A DNA stretch of 60,369 nt. It comes from Nocardia amamiensis NBRC 102102 (GTDB taxonomy: Bacteria > Actinomycetota > Actinomycetes > Mycobacteriales > Mycobacteriaceae). The notes beneath the pieces were generated by a model. The model did not search any database and was not told the DNA's origin. It saw only the letters and a list, made by a program, of their open reading frames with translations. Positions 44,760 through 52,536 of this stretch are shown one piece after another. Each line of letters opens with the position of its first letter. The stretch's first letter is position 1. The stretch lies in assembly GCF_001612745.1 (NCBI RefSeq), contig NZ_BDBA01000078.1, forward strand, positions 1 to 60,369, given 5' to 3'. The position numbers were made by a program, and so were the translations under genes.

Positions 44760-47009
44760 TCACACGAGTTCGGCCGCGGGCCGGCGTCCCGCGTCATCGA
44801 TGTGCGCGATCCCGTTCACGGTCACCTCGACGACCCGGGCGCTGGCGATATCGAAGAACAGGCCCGTCACCGTGATGCCGCGCTCGTTGATCGCCTTGCG
44901 CACCGCAGGGTGCCGCTCCAGCGTCTCCAACTGCACCGCGACGTTCACCATGCCGAGCTGGTCGACGTCTCCGAACCCGGCCTCCTGTGCCGCGAGCGCC
45001 ACCGGATGGCCCGCGTGGAACCGCTCCAGGCTGGGCTGGGCATGCGTGAGCCAGGCGTCCACTCCAGGGACCTCGGCCCCGGAGTGCAGCGCGGCCATGG
45101 CCCCACACGAGGAGTGCCCGCACACCACAACCGATCGGACGTTCAGCTTCTCCAGCGCGAACACGAGCGCGGCCTCGACCGACGCGTCACCTTCGGCGGG
45201 CGCGAGGTTGCCCACGTTGCGCACCGTGAACAGGTCGCCGGGCCCGCTGTTGGTGATGATGTTCGGCACGATCCGCGAATCCGCACAGGTCAGGAAGAAC
45301 GAATCCGGGTCCTGCTTGTCGCGCAGCTCGTCCAGGTGCGGCCGGACGACGTGCGCGTGGCTGCGGTGATAGGCCGCGACGCCCGCCGCGACCGGGTTCT
45401 CGTGCTCCTTGCCGTGGCGCCATGGACCGAGGACGTCGTCCCAGACCGATCGGGCGAAGCTCCGCGCGGGCGGCTTCGCCGTGGCGTGCATCATCCTGGC
45501 GCCGCCGATCTCCACGAAATCGACGCTGCCGCCCTGGTTCTCCTGCTGCCGTGCGAATTCCTCGATGGCCTCGAAGGCGGCGTGATCGAGGAAGTCGACT
45601 GTCATCTCCACTGTGACGTCGGCTCCCGCGGGGATCTTGGCGAACTGCGCCGACAGCTTCGGCAGCGCGAGGAAGGTGGCCGAGCCGTCGATGGTGACCA
45701 GCCAGCGTCCCGTGCCTGCGACCGGCTCCGCCTTGATCGCCACCCGGACCACCCGCCACAGCAGCAGGCCGAAGGCGAGCCCGAGACCGATCAGGACGCC
45801 CTCGAGCAGGTTCAAGAACACCACACCGAGCACCGTGACCGCGTACACGAGCAGATCACCGGTACGCCGGGCCAGTTTGATATGGGCCAGCTTGACCAGC
45901 TGGGTGCCGATCACGATGAGCAGACCGGCCAGCGCGGCCTTCGGAATCTGCTCCACCACGGACACCAGCGCCACCGAGAACACCAGAACCCAGGCGCCGT
46001 GCAGCACCGCGGACGCCCTGCTGTGCGCGCCCGCCTGCACGTTCGTCGCACTGCGCACGATCACGCCGGTGACCGGCAGGCCGCCGAGCAGGCCGGAGAG
46101 CACGTTGGCCGAGCCCTGGCCGATCAGCTCGCGGTCGAAGTTGGTGCGCTTGCGCGTGTGCATCTTGTCCACGGCCACCGCGGACAGCAGGCTCTCCACG
46201 CTGGCGATCAGCGCGATGGTGAGGATGGCCAGCGCAAGGGCCGACCAGTTGCCGCTCGGCATCGCGGGCAGGCCGATCGCGTCGAACAGCGAGCCGTTCA
46301 GCACGAGGCGCTCGGCGTCGGTCGGCAGCGCCAGGGAGAGCGCGGTGCCCGCGAGGACCGCGACCAAGGGGCCCGGAACCAGGCGGACCTTGGCGGGCAT
46401 GTACTTCCAGCCGACCATGATCGCGATCACGACCGCGCCGATGAGCGCACCGCCGCCGTGCAGCGAGGTCAGCTGCCCAGGCAGCTCGACGATGTTGCGC
46501 CAGGCGGAGCTGTGCGAGGAACCGCCGAGCAGCACATGGACCTGCTGGAGCGCGATGGTGATGCCGATACCGGCGAGCATCGCGTGCACCACGACCGGCG
46601 CCACCGCCAGTGCGGCCCTGGCGACGCGGCTGAGCCCCAAGAGGATTTGCAGCACACCGGCGGCGAGGACGATGAAACATGTTGTTCGCCAGCCGAATTG
46701 GTTGATGGTCTCGGCTACCACCACGGTGAGGCCCGCGGCGGGGCCGCTCACCTGTAGGACCGAGCCGCCGAGCAGCCCGGCCACGATGCCGCCGATCACG
46801 GCGGCGATCAGCCCCGCGGCGACCGGGGCTCCGGAGGCGACCGCGATGCCGAGCGAAAGCGGCAGCGCGACAAGGAAGACCACGATCGAGGCAGGCAGAT
46901 CGTGGCGCAGGATGTCCGTGACGCGGTCGGGTAATGGTCCGGACTTCGGGTCGGGGCCCGTCGCTACGGGCGGTGACGGTGGCGGGGCCACATCCTGATC
47001 GATAGCCAT
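44760..47009 (-). CDS. SulP anion transporter fused to beta-carbonic anhydrase
   Basis: 749 residues from ATG 47009, with AAGGAGAG upstream. The N-terminal about 420 residues are a SulP permease: LPASIVVFLVALPLSLGIAVASGAPVAAGLIAAVIGG opens TM1-3, and about ten further helices follow. A STAS-like segment (about 435-530) comes next. The C-terminal about 190 residues are a beta-carbonic anhydrase with CADSRI (Cys and Asp-Arg pair), FTVRNVGN and HSSCGAM (His and Cys zinc ligands). The architecture matches Rv3273 and suggests bicarbonate uptake tied to CO2 hydration. A hairpin terminator follows. Confidence 0.95.
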   Translation of the reverse strand: MAIDQDVAPPPSPPVATGPDPKSGPLPDRVTDILRHDLPASIVVFLVALPLSLGIAVASGAPVAAGLIAAVIGGIVAGLLGGSVLQVSGPAAGLTVVVAETINQFGWRTTCFIVLAAGVLQILLGLSRVARAALAVAPVVVHAMLAGIGITIALQQVHVLLGGSSHSSAWRNIVELPGQLTSLHGGGALIGAVVIAIMVGWKYMPAKVRLVPGPLVAVLAGTALSLALPTDAERLVLNGSLFDAIGLPAMPSGNWSALALAILTIALIASVESLLSAVAVDKMHTRKRTNFDRELIGQGSANVLSGLLGGLPVTGVIVRSATNVQAGAHSRASAVLHGAWVLVFSVALVSVVEQIPKAALAGLLIVIGTQLVKLAHIKLARRTGDLLVYAVTVLGVVFLNLLEGVLIGLGLAFGLLLWRVVRVAIKAEPVAGTGRWLVTIDGSATFLALPKLSAQFAKIPAGADVTVEMTVDFLDHAAFEAIEEFARQQENQGGSVDFVEIGGARMMHATAKPPARSFARSVWDDVLGPWRHGKEHENPVAAGVAAYHRSHAHVVRPHLDELRDKQDPDSFFLTCADSRIVPNIITNSGPGDLFTVRNVGNLAPAEGDASVEAALVFALEKLNVRSVVVCGHSSCGAMAALHSGAEVPGVDAWLTHAQPSLERFHAGHPVALAAQEAGFGDVDQLGMVNVAVQLETLERHPAVRKAINERGITVTGLFFDIASARVVEVTVNGIAHIDDAGRRPAAELV

Positions 47010-47154
47010 GACTCTCCTTCGCCGACTCGGCTGTCTCGCCGAGGTCGGTTGACGATCAACATGTCCAGCAGGGCACAAGACCGCGAACCGGCATCTCGCG
47101 GTGAAGCAGTCCCGACACAGCGATGAGTCGAGATGTAAACGAGGACAAGTGTAT

Positions 47155-47173
47155 TAGTAAAGACTTAGCAAAG
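47155..47173 (-). promoter_or_regulatory. 19-bp motif TAGTAAAGACTTAGCAAAG upstream of the SulP gene
   Basis: Given on the plus strand; the gene reads the complement, with CTTTACTAAT that may hold a -10 (TACTAA). It lies about 150 bp ahead of the SulP start. A near-identical copy occurs at 47958-47976, one base different, the same distance from a decayed SulP-like start. Confidence 0.5.
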
Positions 47174-47640
47174 GCTGAGAAAGTGGGTAGATTGTGTGTT
47201 GCTTCCCACTGTTCGATGGTCGACATGACAGTGATCCACCGCACAGAACGTGACGCGGATCATGGCCCGAGAAGCGCTGGGGCCCGCGAGATTCCGCACA
47301 CCACGACCTCGATCACGAGCACTACCGCGAGATCGACGGCTGGTGTCATCCTGAATCCTCGGACCGACGAGGGGATGTGCGCGCGGCGTCTCCAGCCACA
47401 CTCGACGTTGACCACGCCCGCCGGGTCCACCGCCCCAGATCCGCTGACCGCCGCTGAATATCCCTGATGATGAACGGTTTTCGCGACATGCCGATGCCGA
47501 CGGGTTTGCACACATTGGGCACGTCACCATTGTGGACAGCGAAAGAGGTTGCGGCTCAGTCGAAGCGATACGCGACTCTCGGCGGCGACCGTGGTACAGC
47601 TCGGGCACGGTCCGCCGACCTGGGGCATGAAACCACCGAT

Positions 47641-47824
47641 CGGTCCGGCGACGATGTGGACTACGACGGTGACACGCGGCACCAACGGTTCTCAGCGAAA
47701 CCGGTAGGGCGACACGAGGAATCACAACGGAGACGGATGGATCGGCACGGCCGCTTCCAGCCGGTCGATCGACCGTGCCTGCGTACGGCGACGTCCGTCG
47801 TGCGGGATCGGTGTCGGTGGACAT
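47641..47824 (-). pseudogene. decayed start of a second SulP-type gene
   Basis: On the minus strand GAAGGAG and ATG 47824 begin a frame reading MSTDTDPARRTSPYAG and on to PSVSVVIPRVALPVSL. This aligns with PASIVVFLVALPLSL at the start of the SulP fusion's TM1. The DNA agrees further: GTGATTCCTCGTGTCGC against GTGGTCTTCCTTGTCGC, with small indels. After about 50 codons the similarity fades and the frame turns Arg/His-rich. The ribosome site (CGAAGGAGA), the stretch around ACATGTT before it and the upstream motif all match the intact gene. I infer an old duplication that has decayed. Confidence 0.45.
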
Positions 47825-47957
47825 ATTCTCTCCTTCGCCGGGTCCACACCCGGTTCATCGGTCAAACATGTTCTTGGCATCGAAATCGAGCAGCGGGCGA
47901 AGCTCGGGACGGTCCTCGGTTCAGCAGACGCGACCCGTGACGCAGAGCTCGGACTGA

Positions 47958-47976
47958 TAGTAAAGACTTCGCAAAG
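47958..47976 (-). promoter_or_regulatory. second copy of the SulP upstream motif
   Basis: TAGTAAAGACTTCGCAAAG on the plus strand differs from the copy at 47155-47173 by one base. Read on the minus strand it contains CTTTACTATCAG, a fair -10 (TACTAT). It lies 134 bp ahead of the decayed SulP-like ATG at 47824. Confidence 0.5.
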
Positions 47977-48022
47977 CACCTGGAAAGGTTTCCGGTCGCA
48001 CTGATCGCAACTGCTATCAAAA

Positions 48023-48038
48023 TGTGACCTGCGTCACA
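48023..48038. promoter_or_regulatory. perfect CRP/GlxR-type site
   Basis: TGTGACCTGCGTCACA fits TGTGA-N6-TCACA exactly, the consensus of cAMP-responsive CRP/GlxR regulators in actinobacteria. It lies 47 bp upstream of the second promoter motif on the minus strand. A weaker version (AGTGA-N6-GCACA at 47230-47245) sits 57 bp from the first motif. No intact gene depends on the perfect site. Confidence 0.65.
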
Positions 48039-48107
48039 GCGAAAGTGTAAGGCTGACGGACCGCACATGGCTACCACTCGACCTCGGCGCCCATGGCCGC
48101 CGAAGGC

Positions 48108-48148
48108 CCGGAGAAAGAGAGAAGACCGGTCATGCACTGCACCGGTCT
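48108..48148 (-). terminator. hairpin and T-rich tail after tRNA-Val(CAC)
   Basis: On the minus strand, arms AGACCGGT and ACCGGTCT pair perfectly around a 10-nt loop (48123-48148). They are followed by TCTCTCTTTCTC. The hairpin starts 11 nt beyond the tRNA 3' end. Confidence 0.65.
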
Positions 48149-48159
48149 CGCCAATCGAG

Positions 48160-48231
48160 TGGTCCCAGCTGGGATCGAACCAGCGACCTTCCGCGTGTGA
48201 GGCGGACGCTCTCCCGCTGAGCTATGAGACC
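48160..48231 (-). tRNA. tRNA-Val (anticodon CAC)
   Basis: 72 nt on the minus strand. The acceptor stem GGTCTCA pairs with TGGGACC (one G-U). The D arm is TAGCTCAGCGGGAGAGC, the anticodon loop CTCACAC (anticodon CAC) closed by TCCGC/GCGGA, and the T arm GGTTCGATCC. The discriminator is A and CCA is not encoded. Confidence 0.93.
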
Positions 48232-48592
48232 TGACCTGCGTCTGGTGGTGCGGGGATGCCCTCCGGACGAGACGAAACATTAGCACGCGCCACCGGCGGT
48301 TCACCAAATCGCCACCGGGACAGGAGGGGCTCGTGCGCGCAGACGAGCAATCGGGAGATGCGCCGGCGCCCCACCGCAGACAGTCCCGCGCCGCAGACCG
48401 GGAGCCAGCCGGACCGACGATGGCATACAGAAACCTCCCTTCCCCCACCAACCACATGGGCCACCGCCGTCACAGCACGCAACGTTCTCGATTTCCTGCG
48501 TTCTACCAGCGGATTTGTACCTTTCACCTGGCGTCGGCTAATGTTCTGTCTCGCACCACGGAGGCCGGAAACGAGCCGCCGGGATGTGAAAT
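48232..48592. other. 361-bp spacer between divergent tRNA genes
   Basis: It contains the probable promoter of the plus-strand tRNA cluster at 48515-48544 and should hold the tRNA-Val(CAC) promoter near 48240-48290. No coding frame is convincing. Confidence 0.5.
48515..48544 (+). promoter_or_regulatory. promoter of the tRNA-Gly-Cys-Val cluster
   Basis: TTGTAC (48515-48520) and TAATGT (48539-48544) are spaced by 18 bp, close to the sigma-70 consensus. The -10 is 48 bp ahead of tRNA-Gly. Confidence 0.6.
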
Positions 48593-48665
48593 GCGGATGT
48601 AGCGCAGCTGGTAGCGCATCACCTTGCCAAGGTGAGGGTCGCGGGTTCGAATCCCGTCATCCGCT
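48593..48665 (+). tRNA. tRNA-Gly (anticodon GCC)
   Basis: 73 nt. GCGGATG pairs with CATCCGC in the acceptor stem. The anticodon loop TTGCCAA is closed by CACC(T)/(A)GGTG, and the T arm is GGGTTCGAATCCC. The discriminator is T and CCA is not encoded. Confidence 0.95.
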
Positions 48666-48707
48666 CGAGAGGTAGGGCCAGGCAACATTACGCCGTCCCC
48701 CTTGCGC

Positions 48708-48778
48708 GGTGGAGTGGCCGAGTGGTGAGGCAACGGCCTGCAAAGCCGTGCACACGGGTTCGATTCCCGTCTCCACCT
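48708..48778 (+). tRNA. tRNA-Cys (anticodon GCA)
   Basis: 71 nt. GGTGGAG pairs with CTCCACC. The anticodon loop CTGCAAA is closed by CGGC/GCCG, and the T arm is CGGGTTCGATTCCCG. The discriminator is T. Second tRNA of the plus-strand cluster. Confidence 0.95.
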
Positions 48779-48779
48779 C

Positions 48780-48854
48780 GCGCGATTAGCTCAGCGGGAG
48801 AGCGCTTCCCTGACACGGAAGAGGTCACTGGTTCAATCCCAGTATCGCGCACCA
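48780..48854 (+). tRNA. tRNA-Val (anticodon GAC)
   Basis: 75 nt including an encoded CCA. GCGCGAT pairs with ATCGCGC, the anticodon loop is CTGACAC, and the T arm is CTGGTTCAATCCCAG. It begins one base after tRNA-Cys, so the three plus-strand tRNAs are one transcript. Confidence 0.95.
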
Positions 48855-48871
48855 CCGAAATAGCAGGTCAG

Positions 48872-48900
48872 CCCCGGTTTTTACCGGGGTTTTCTTGTTT
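48872..48900 (+). terminator. Rho-independent terminator of the tRNA cluster
   Basis: CCCCGG and CCGGGG pair around TTTTTA and are followed by TTTTCTTGTTT. It starts 17 bp after the CCA of tRNA-Val(GAC). This is a strong canonical terminator, unusual in such GC-rich DNA. Confidence 0.88.
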
Positions 48901-49049
48901 CTGCGCCGTCCGCGTGCTGCGCAGGGCTCCCCGGCTCTGCCGAGCAGGACCTGATGTACATCGAGTACCCGCCGCGGCGGAGGCCGGTTGTCGGTGGGTG
49001 GGGATACGCTGTGGCGCACAGTGCCGGAGCCGAGTCAGGGGGTTGTCGC

Positions 49050-50270
49050 GTGACGATCAGCGTGGCGGTCACGCCGGATGACGACGCTGATCCCGAGTCG
49101 CTCGACCTGCGCGACGACATCTCCTTCGAACTCGAAGAGGTCAACGAGGTGCTCGCCGAGTTGATCGCGCTGCGAGCCGATCGCAAGGCCAAGGACGGCG
49201 AACTGCTGACGGCTCGGCTCGGGATCGGCGGCGAGCGGCCGGAAACGCTGGCGCGCATCGGCGCCCGCTACGACCTGTCCCGCGACCGGGTGCGGCAACT
49301 GCACACCAAAGCGGTGGGCCAGATGATCCGGATGGCCCAGCAGTCCGGGCACCGCGCCGCGGCCGTGCTGGGCGCGCGGTATCCACTCGACGCGCGCGAC
49401 CGGCAACTGGTGCGCGCGCTGCTGGTGGAGACGTACGCGACCGACACCGACATCGCCGCCACCGAACTGTCATACGTGAAGCTGCGGCTGGCTGGGCACG
49501 CGGCCGAGGACGCGAAGCGCATCGCCGGATTCGTCACCCAGCGCATCGCGGCCTGGCAGAAGAAGACCAACCGGCGCCTGGCCAAGCTGCAGGACGCGCA
49601 GCCGCGCGCGACCAGTCAGCTGAATCCCTGGTTGGATCAGGTCGAGTGGCCCGGTCCCGGGTCCTCGGCCGCGATCCCCGCGGCCTCCGCGCGCACCGTG
49701 GACAGCGACGACGACGGGCGCGGTCGCTTCTACTTGGACAAGGTCGGCCGCGACGTGCCGTTCGACTCCGGCCTGGAAGCCAGGTTGCTATGGATTCTCA
49801 ACGCGAGCGACCTGGTCGAGACGTTCCGGGAACATCCAGCGGCGGTCAGCTACGAGTTCGACGGCGCCGAGCGGTCGCACCATCCCAGCATCGTCGCCCG
49901 GCTGACCGACGGCCGGACGGTCCTCGTCGACGTCGAGCCCCTCGGCCACCTCGGATTCCACGTCAACCTGCGGAAGGCGGCCGCGAGCCGCGCGTACGCG
50001 CACGCCAACGGCTGGGGCTGGCTGGTCTGGACGGGCAGCCGCATCGGCGTCCCGGAACTGCGCGCGCGTCCGGTCGAGGCGGCGACCGAACGGATGCTGC
50101 GTGACCTGGTCGAGCGTGGGCCGGTGCACTGGGCCGGGTTGCGCGAGGTGCGCGCGAAGACCGGCTTGGACCTGCTGGACTTCCTCGCGCTGGTGCTGCG
50201 CAACGAATGGCGATGGGATCGAGCGCCCTTCCGGCTCAGCGCACCACCATCGCCGCGGCCAGGAACGTGA
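49050..50270 (+). CDS. sigma-region-4-like HTH protein with C-terminal TnsA-like nuclease-fold domain
   Basis: 406 residues from GTG 49050 with AGGGGG upstream. RPETLARIGARYDLSRDRVRQLHTKAV (about 63-89) matches sigma-70 region 4 helix-turn-helix. A helical middle follows (100-180). The C-terminal domain (about 236-335) reads FDSGLEARLLWIL, then FREHPAAVSYEFDG, HHPSIVARLTDGRTVLVDVEP and ANGWGWLVWTG. This is the order of a TnsA-type restriction-like endonuclease fold: Glu243, a HxP position, an acid pair (Asp294/Glu296) and Lys309. The usual catalytic PD and ExK are altered (PS and DVEP), so activity is doubtful. The gene follows the tRNA cluster and overlaps its convergent neighbour by 35 bp. 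I know of no function for this fusion. Confidence 0.7.
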   Translation: MTISVAVTPDDDADPESLDLRDDISFELEEVNEVLAELIALRADRKAKDGELLTARLGIGGERPETLARIGARYDLSRDRVRQLHTKAVGQMIRMAQQSGHRAAAVLGARYPLDARDRQLVRALLVETYATDTDIAATELSYVKLRLAGHAAEDAKRIAGFVTQRIAAWQKKTNRRLAKLQDAQPRATSQLNPWLDQVEWPGPGSSAAIPAASARTVDSDDDGRGRFYLDKVGRDVPFDSGLEARLLWILNASDLVETFREHPAAVSYEFDGAERSHHPSIVARLTDGRTVLVDVEPLGHLGFHVNLRKAAASRAYAHANGWGWLVWTGSRIGVPELRARPVEAATERMLRDLVERGPVHWAGLREVRAKTGLDLLDFLALVLRNEWRWDRAPFRLSAPPSPRPGT

Positions 50271-51180
50271 CGATCAGCAGCATCGCGCAGACCGTGATCA
50301 GCTGCCAGCGTTCGATGGACTGCTCGAGGTTGGCGATGGTGTTGCGCAGCGCTTTGTCCAGCCGGTCATGGTCGGCGAGCGTGCGCTGGGCGGCGGCCAA
50401 GGTGTCGGCCTGATCCTGCACCGCCGACTCCGCGCGTTCCAGTCGCGTGGTGAGCTTCACCACGTGTTTCTGCTTGTCCCGCAATGCCTTCCGGGCCATT
50501 GCCAGCGTGGTGCGCTGATTGACCAGCTCTTGGCGCTGCCGGGCGATCACCGTTGCCTGTGTCCTCGTGTGGTGTTCCCAGTCGGTCACGGTGGCCCAGC
50601 CTCCTGTCCTCTCGTCCCGATAGCCCCAGACGAACTCGCCGCGCACCCAGCCCGCGATGAACTCACGCAGCTCGACCGGCTCGCGCCGTGGCGCCGCCAT
50701 CGCGTGCTCGGTGTCCAGCACACCGGTGACCGCGCGGTAATCGCAGGTGGCGGGAGCGAAGTCCGCGATCCCCAGCGCGTGCAGATACGGTACCCAGTAA
50801 CCGGGCGGGCACAGCCAGAGCACGTCCGTGCAGCCGGCGGCGCGCAACCGTGCGGTGTGCTCCTGAGCGAGTGCGCGCTCCAACGGTCCGCTGCGGATCT
50901 CGATCGCATATACACGATCGCCCTTGCGCCAGTGGACGTCCACGGGCAATGTTCCGATGCGCCGATCCACTTCCGCCTCGTCGGCCCCGTAGGCCAGCAA
51001 CCTGCCACACAGCCAGTACTTCAACCGCTGCATATCCCATTGCGCGGCGGAACAGTCCGGACACCCGCAGGCGTAGCCCTTCGACGACCCGCGCACCCGG
51101 CCGGAGCTGTCCCCGATACCCAACTCGGCGAGAAGCGCTCGGCGCCCGCAGGCGATCTCCGCCCGCTGCTTCGTTCTCAC
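50236..51180 (-). CDS. CoiA-like nuclease-fold protein with coiled coil and C-terminal membrane anchor
   Basis: 314 residues from GTG 51180 with AGGGGAG upstream. A cysteine group (C38, C40, C43 in YACGCPDC) near the N-terminus is followed by DVHWRKGDRVYAIEIRSGPLERALAQEHTARLRAAGCTDVLWL (about 81-123). That order (D, then E-x-R/Q-S, then Arg-rich helix, then VLWL) resembles the competence protein CoiA and its PD-(D/E)xK fold. A long heptad-rich region (about 215-285) suggests a coiled coil, and the last about 20 residues are a membrane helix. An anchored CoiA-like protein is odd, as CoiA acts on incoming DNA. Function unknown; divergent from the Pro-rich protein gene. Confidence 0.65.
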   Translation of the reverse strand: MRTKQRAEIACGRRALLAELGIGDSSGRVRGSSKGYACGCPDCSAAQWDMQRLKYWLCGRLLAYGADEAEVDRRIGTLPVDVHWRKGDRVYAIEIRSGPLERALAQEHTARLRAAGCTDVLWLCPPGYWVPYLHALGIADFAPATCDYRAVTGVLDTEHAMAAPRREPVELREFIAGWVRGEFVWGYRDERTGGWATVTDWEHHTRTQATVIARQRQELVNQRTTLAMARKALRDKQKHVVKLTTRLERAESAVQDQADTLAAAQRTLADHDRLDKALRNTIANLEQSIERWQLITVCAMLLIVTFLAAAMVVR

Positions 51181-51501
51181 GCGACCACTCCCCTGCACGA
51201 ACCACCGCAGGCCTGGCGACCCACGCCATAGATCAAGAGTGCGTCAGACTGGCCTACCTTGCCAGTCCCGTGTACCCCGCGCTCGGGTGCGCCACACCTG
51301 GGATCGGTCGATTCGCTTCCGGACAAACAGGATCGGCGCGTACTCCGCGTGCGTGGACGTAACACCGTGGGCCTACGCTGATTCGATCAGGTCAACGGAT
51401 CGGCGTATCGCCGGTTCTTCGCGAGCCGCGGATGTCCAACTGGGCGGATAGAATCGTCCGGCCGAGTGCGAGCTGGGCCGATACGGGGAAGTGGGTACTG
51501 C
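51181..51501. other. 321-bp divergent promoter region
   Basis: It lies between the CoiA-like gene (minus) and the proline-rich protein gene (plus), so promoters for both are expected. A TAGAAT box near 51448 is a candidate -10 for the plus-strand gene. No coding frame is convincing. Confidence 0.45.
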
Positions 51502-52536
51502 ATGGAGCACGGTCAGCAGACCGGCGAGTCGATCGGCGCGATGTTGTCGAGTATCGCGTCGACTCTCCGAGAGGTCAGCGAGAAGCTGGACGCGGTAGCG
51601 GCCCGGATCGACGGCACGTCGGCCGTTCCCGACGAACAGACCATCGAGGCTCGGTTGGCCGCACTGGAGGCATGGGCTGCCCAGGCCAGGCGGGATATTT
51701 CCGGCATCGACACTCGGGTGGAACGACTGGAGTCCGGCGACGCCCCGGCCGCGAATGACCCGGCCGCGCCCGACCGCCCGGCCCTGGGCGGTGCGAGACG
51801 GTCGAACGCACGCCGGCCGGAGCGCGAGGCCGGTGAACCGGAACCCGCTACGCGGAAGAGCGATTCCCGGGCCCTCGCCGGTTCCCGAAACGGCACGCGG
51901 TTACCGGAAGTGCCCCGGGAACCGGTGCACGCCGCCCCGGAGCCGTACGCCTCGGCACAGACGGGTTTCACGCCGCCCCGGGAACCCGTCATGACCGCGC
52001 TGGAACCGAAGGACACGTCCGGGCAGGACTTCACCCCGCCCGCGCCGCGCGAGCAGACATCGAACTTCACCGCGCCCCCCGCACAGGAGCTGGCCTCGCG
52101 GTTCACCACACCGGTGTCGCGGGAACCCGCATCCTTCACCGCGCCGACCGCGGGCCCCAGCAGGTCGTCGTCCTCATATTCGCAGCACGAAAACGCCGCG
52201 TACGAAAGCATTGTCGCGTCTCCCACCAGCGCCGATCCGGGCGCGGACCGCAGCGGTTCCCGGAACGGGACGGCGCCCGACACCCCCGTCACGGGTCTCA
52301 CCGGCGCACGCCACGCCACCGAGGAAGAGCACACGCCGGTCGAGCACAACCACGTCGACAAGCTGCAGGCGATGCTCGACGAACTCAAGCGCACGGCGGC
52401 GGCTCCGCTCGGGCGCTCCGACATCTTCGGTCCACCAGCGGGTGATTCGACCGCGAACGGATATCAGTCCGACCGCGGCGACGCGCAGCGCAGGCCGACC
52501 GACTACCGGCTGTCCACTCCACCTCCGACGTCCTGA
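51502..52536 (+). CDS. proline-rich disordered protein with N-terminal coiled coil
   Basis: 344 residues from ATG 51502. The N-terminus (about 8-75) is a coiled coil: IGAMLSSIASTLREVSEKLDAVAARI and IEARLAALEAWAAQARRDISGIDTRVERLE. The rest is disordered and holds imperfect repeats of FTPPREP / FTPPAPREQ / FTAPPAQE / FTTPVSREP (about 155-215). Near the C-terminus VDKLQAMLDELKRT is a last short helix. No membrane segment, enzyme motif or known domain. The stop overlaps the convergent LysR gene by 34 bp. Possibly a scaffold or septum/pole-associated protein; this is speculation. Confidence 0.6.
   Translation: MEHGQQTGESIGAMLSSIASTLREVSEKLDAVAARIDGTSAVPDEQTIEARLAALEAWAAQARRDISGIDTRVERLESGDAPAANDPAAPDRPALGGARRSNARRPEREAGEPEPATRKSDSRALAGSRNGTRLPEVPREPVHAAPEPYASAQTGFTPPREPVMTALEPKDTSGQDFTPPAPREQTSNFTAPPAQELASRFTTPVSREPASFTAPTAGPSRSSSSYSQHENAAYESIVASPTSADPGADRSGSRNGTAPDTPVTGLTGARHATEEEHTPVEHNHVDKLQAMLDELKRTAAAPLGRSDIFGPPAGDSTANGYQSDRGDAQRRPTDYRLSTPPPTS

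Larger units (their letters stand above)
47010..48159. other. 1.15-kb stretch without an intact gene
   Basis: It lies between the SulP fusion and the tRNA-Val gene, and its base composition is lower in GC than the flanks. It contains the SulP promoter region, a second copy of a 19-bp promoter-region motif, a CRP/GlxR-type site and a probable decayed SulP start (47641-47824). Longer open frames on either strand have poor codon use and no recognisable motif. Confidence 0.55.

Noticed and set aside
47467..47940. Plus-strand frame of 157 codons in the spacer after the SulP gene
   Set aside because: Poor codon use and no motif; it runs antisense to the decayed SulP start.
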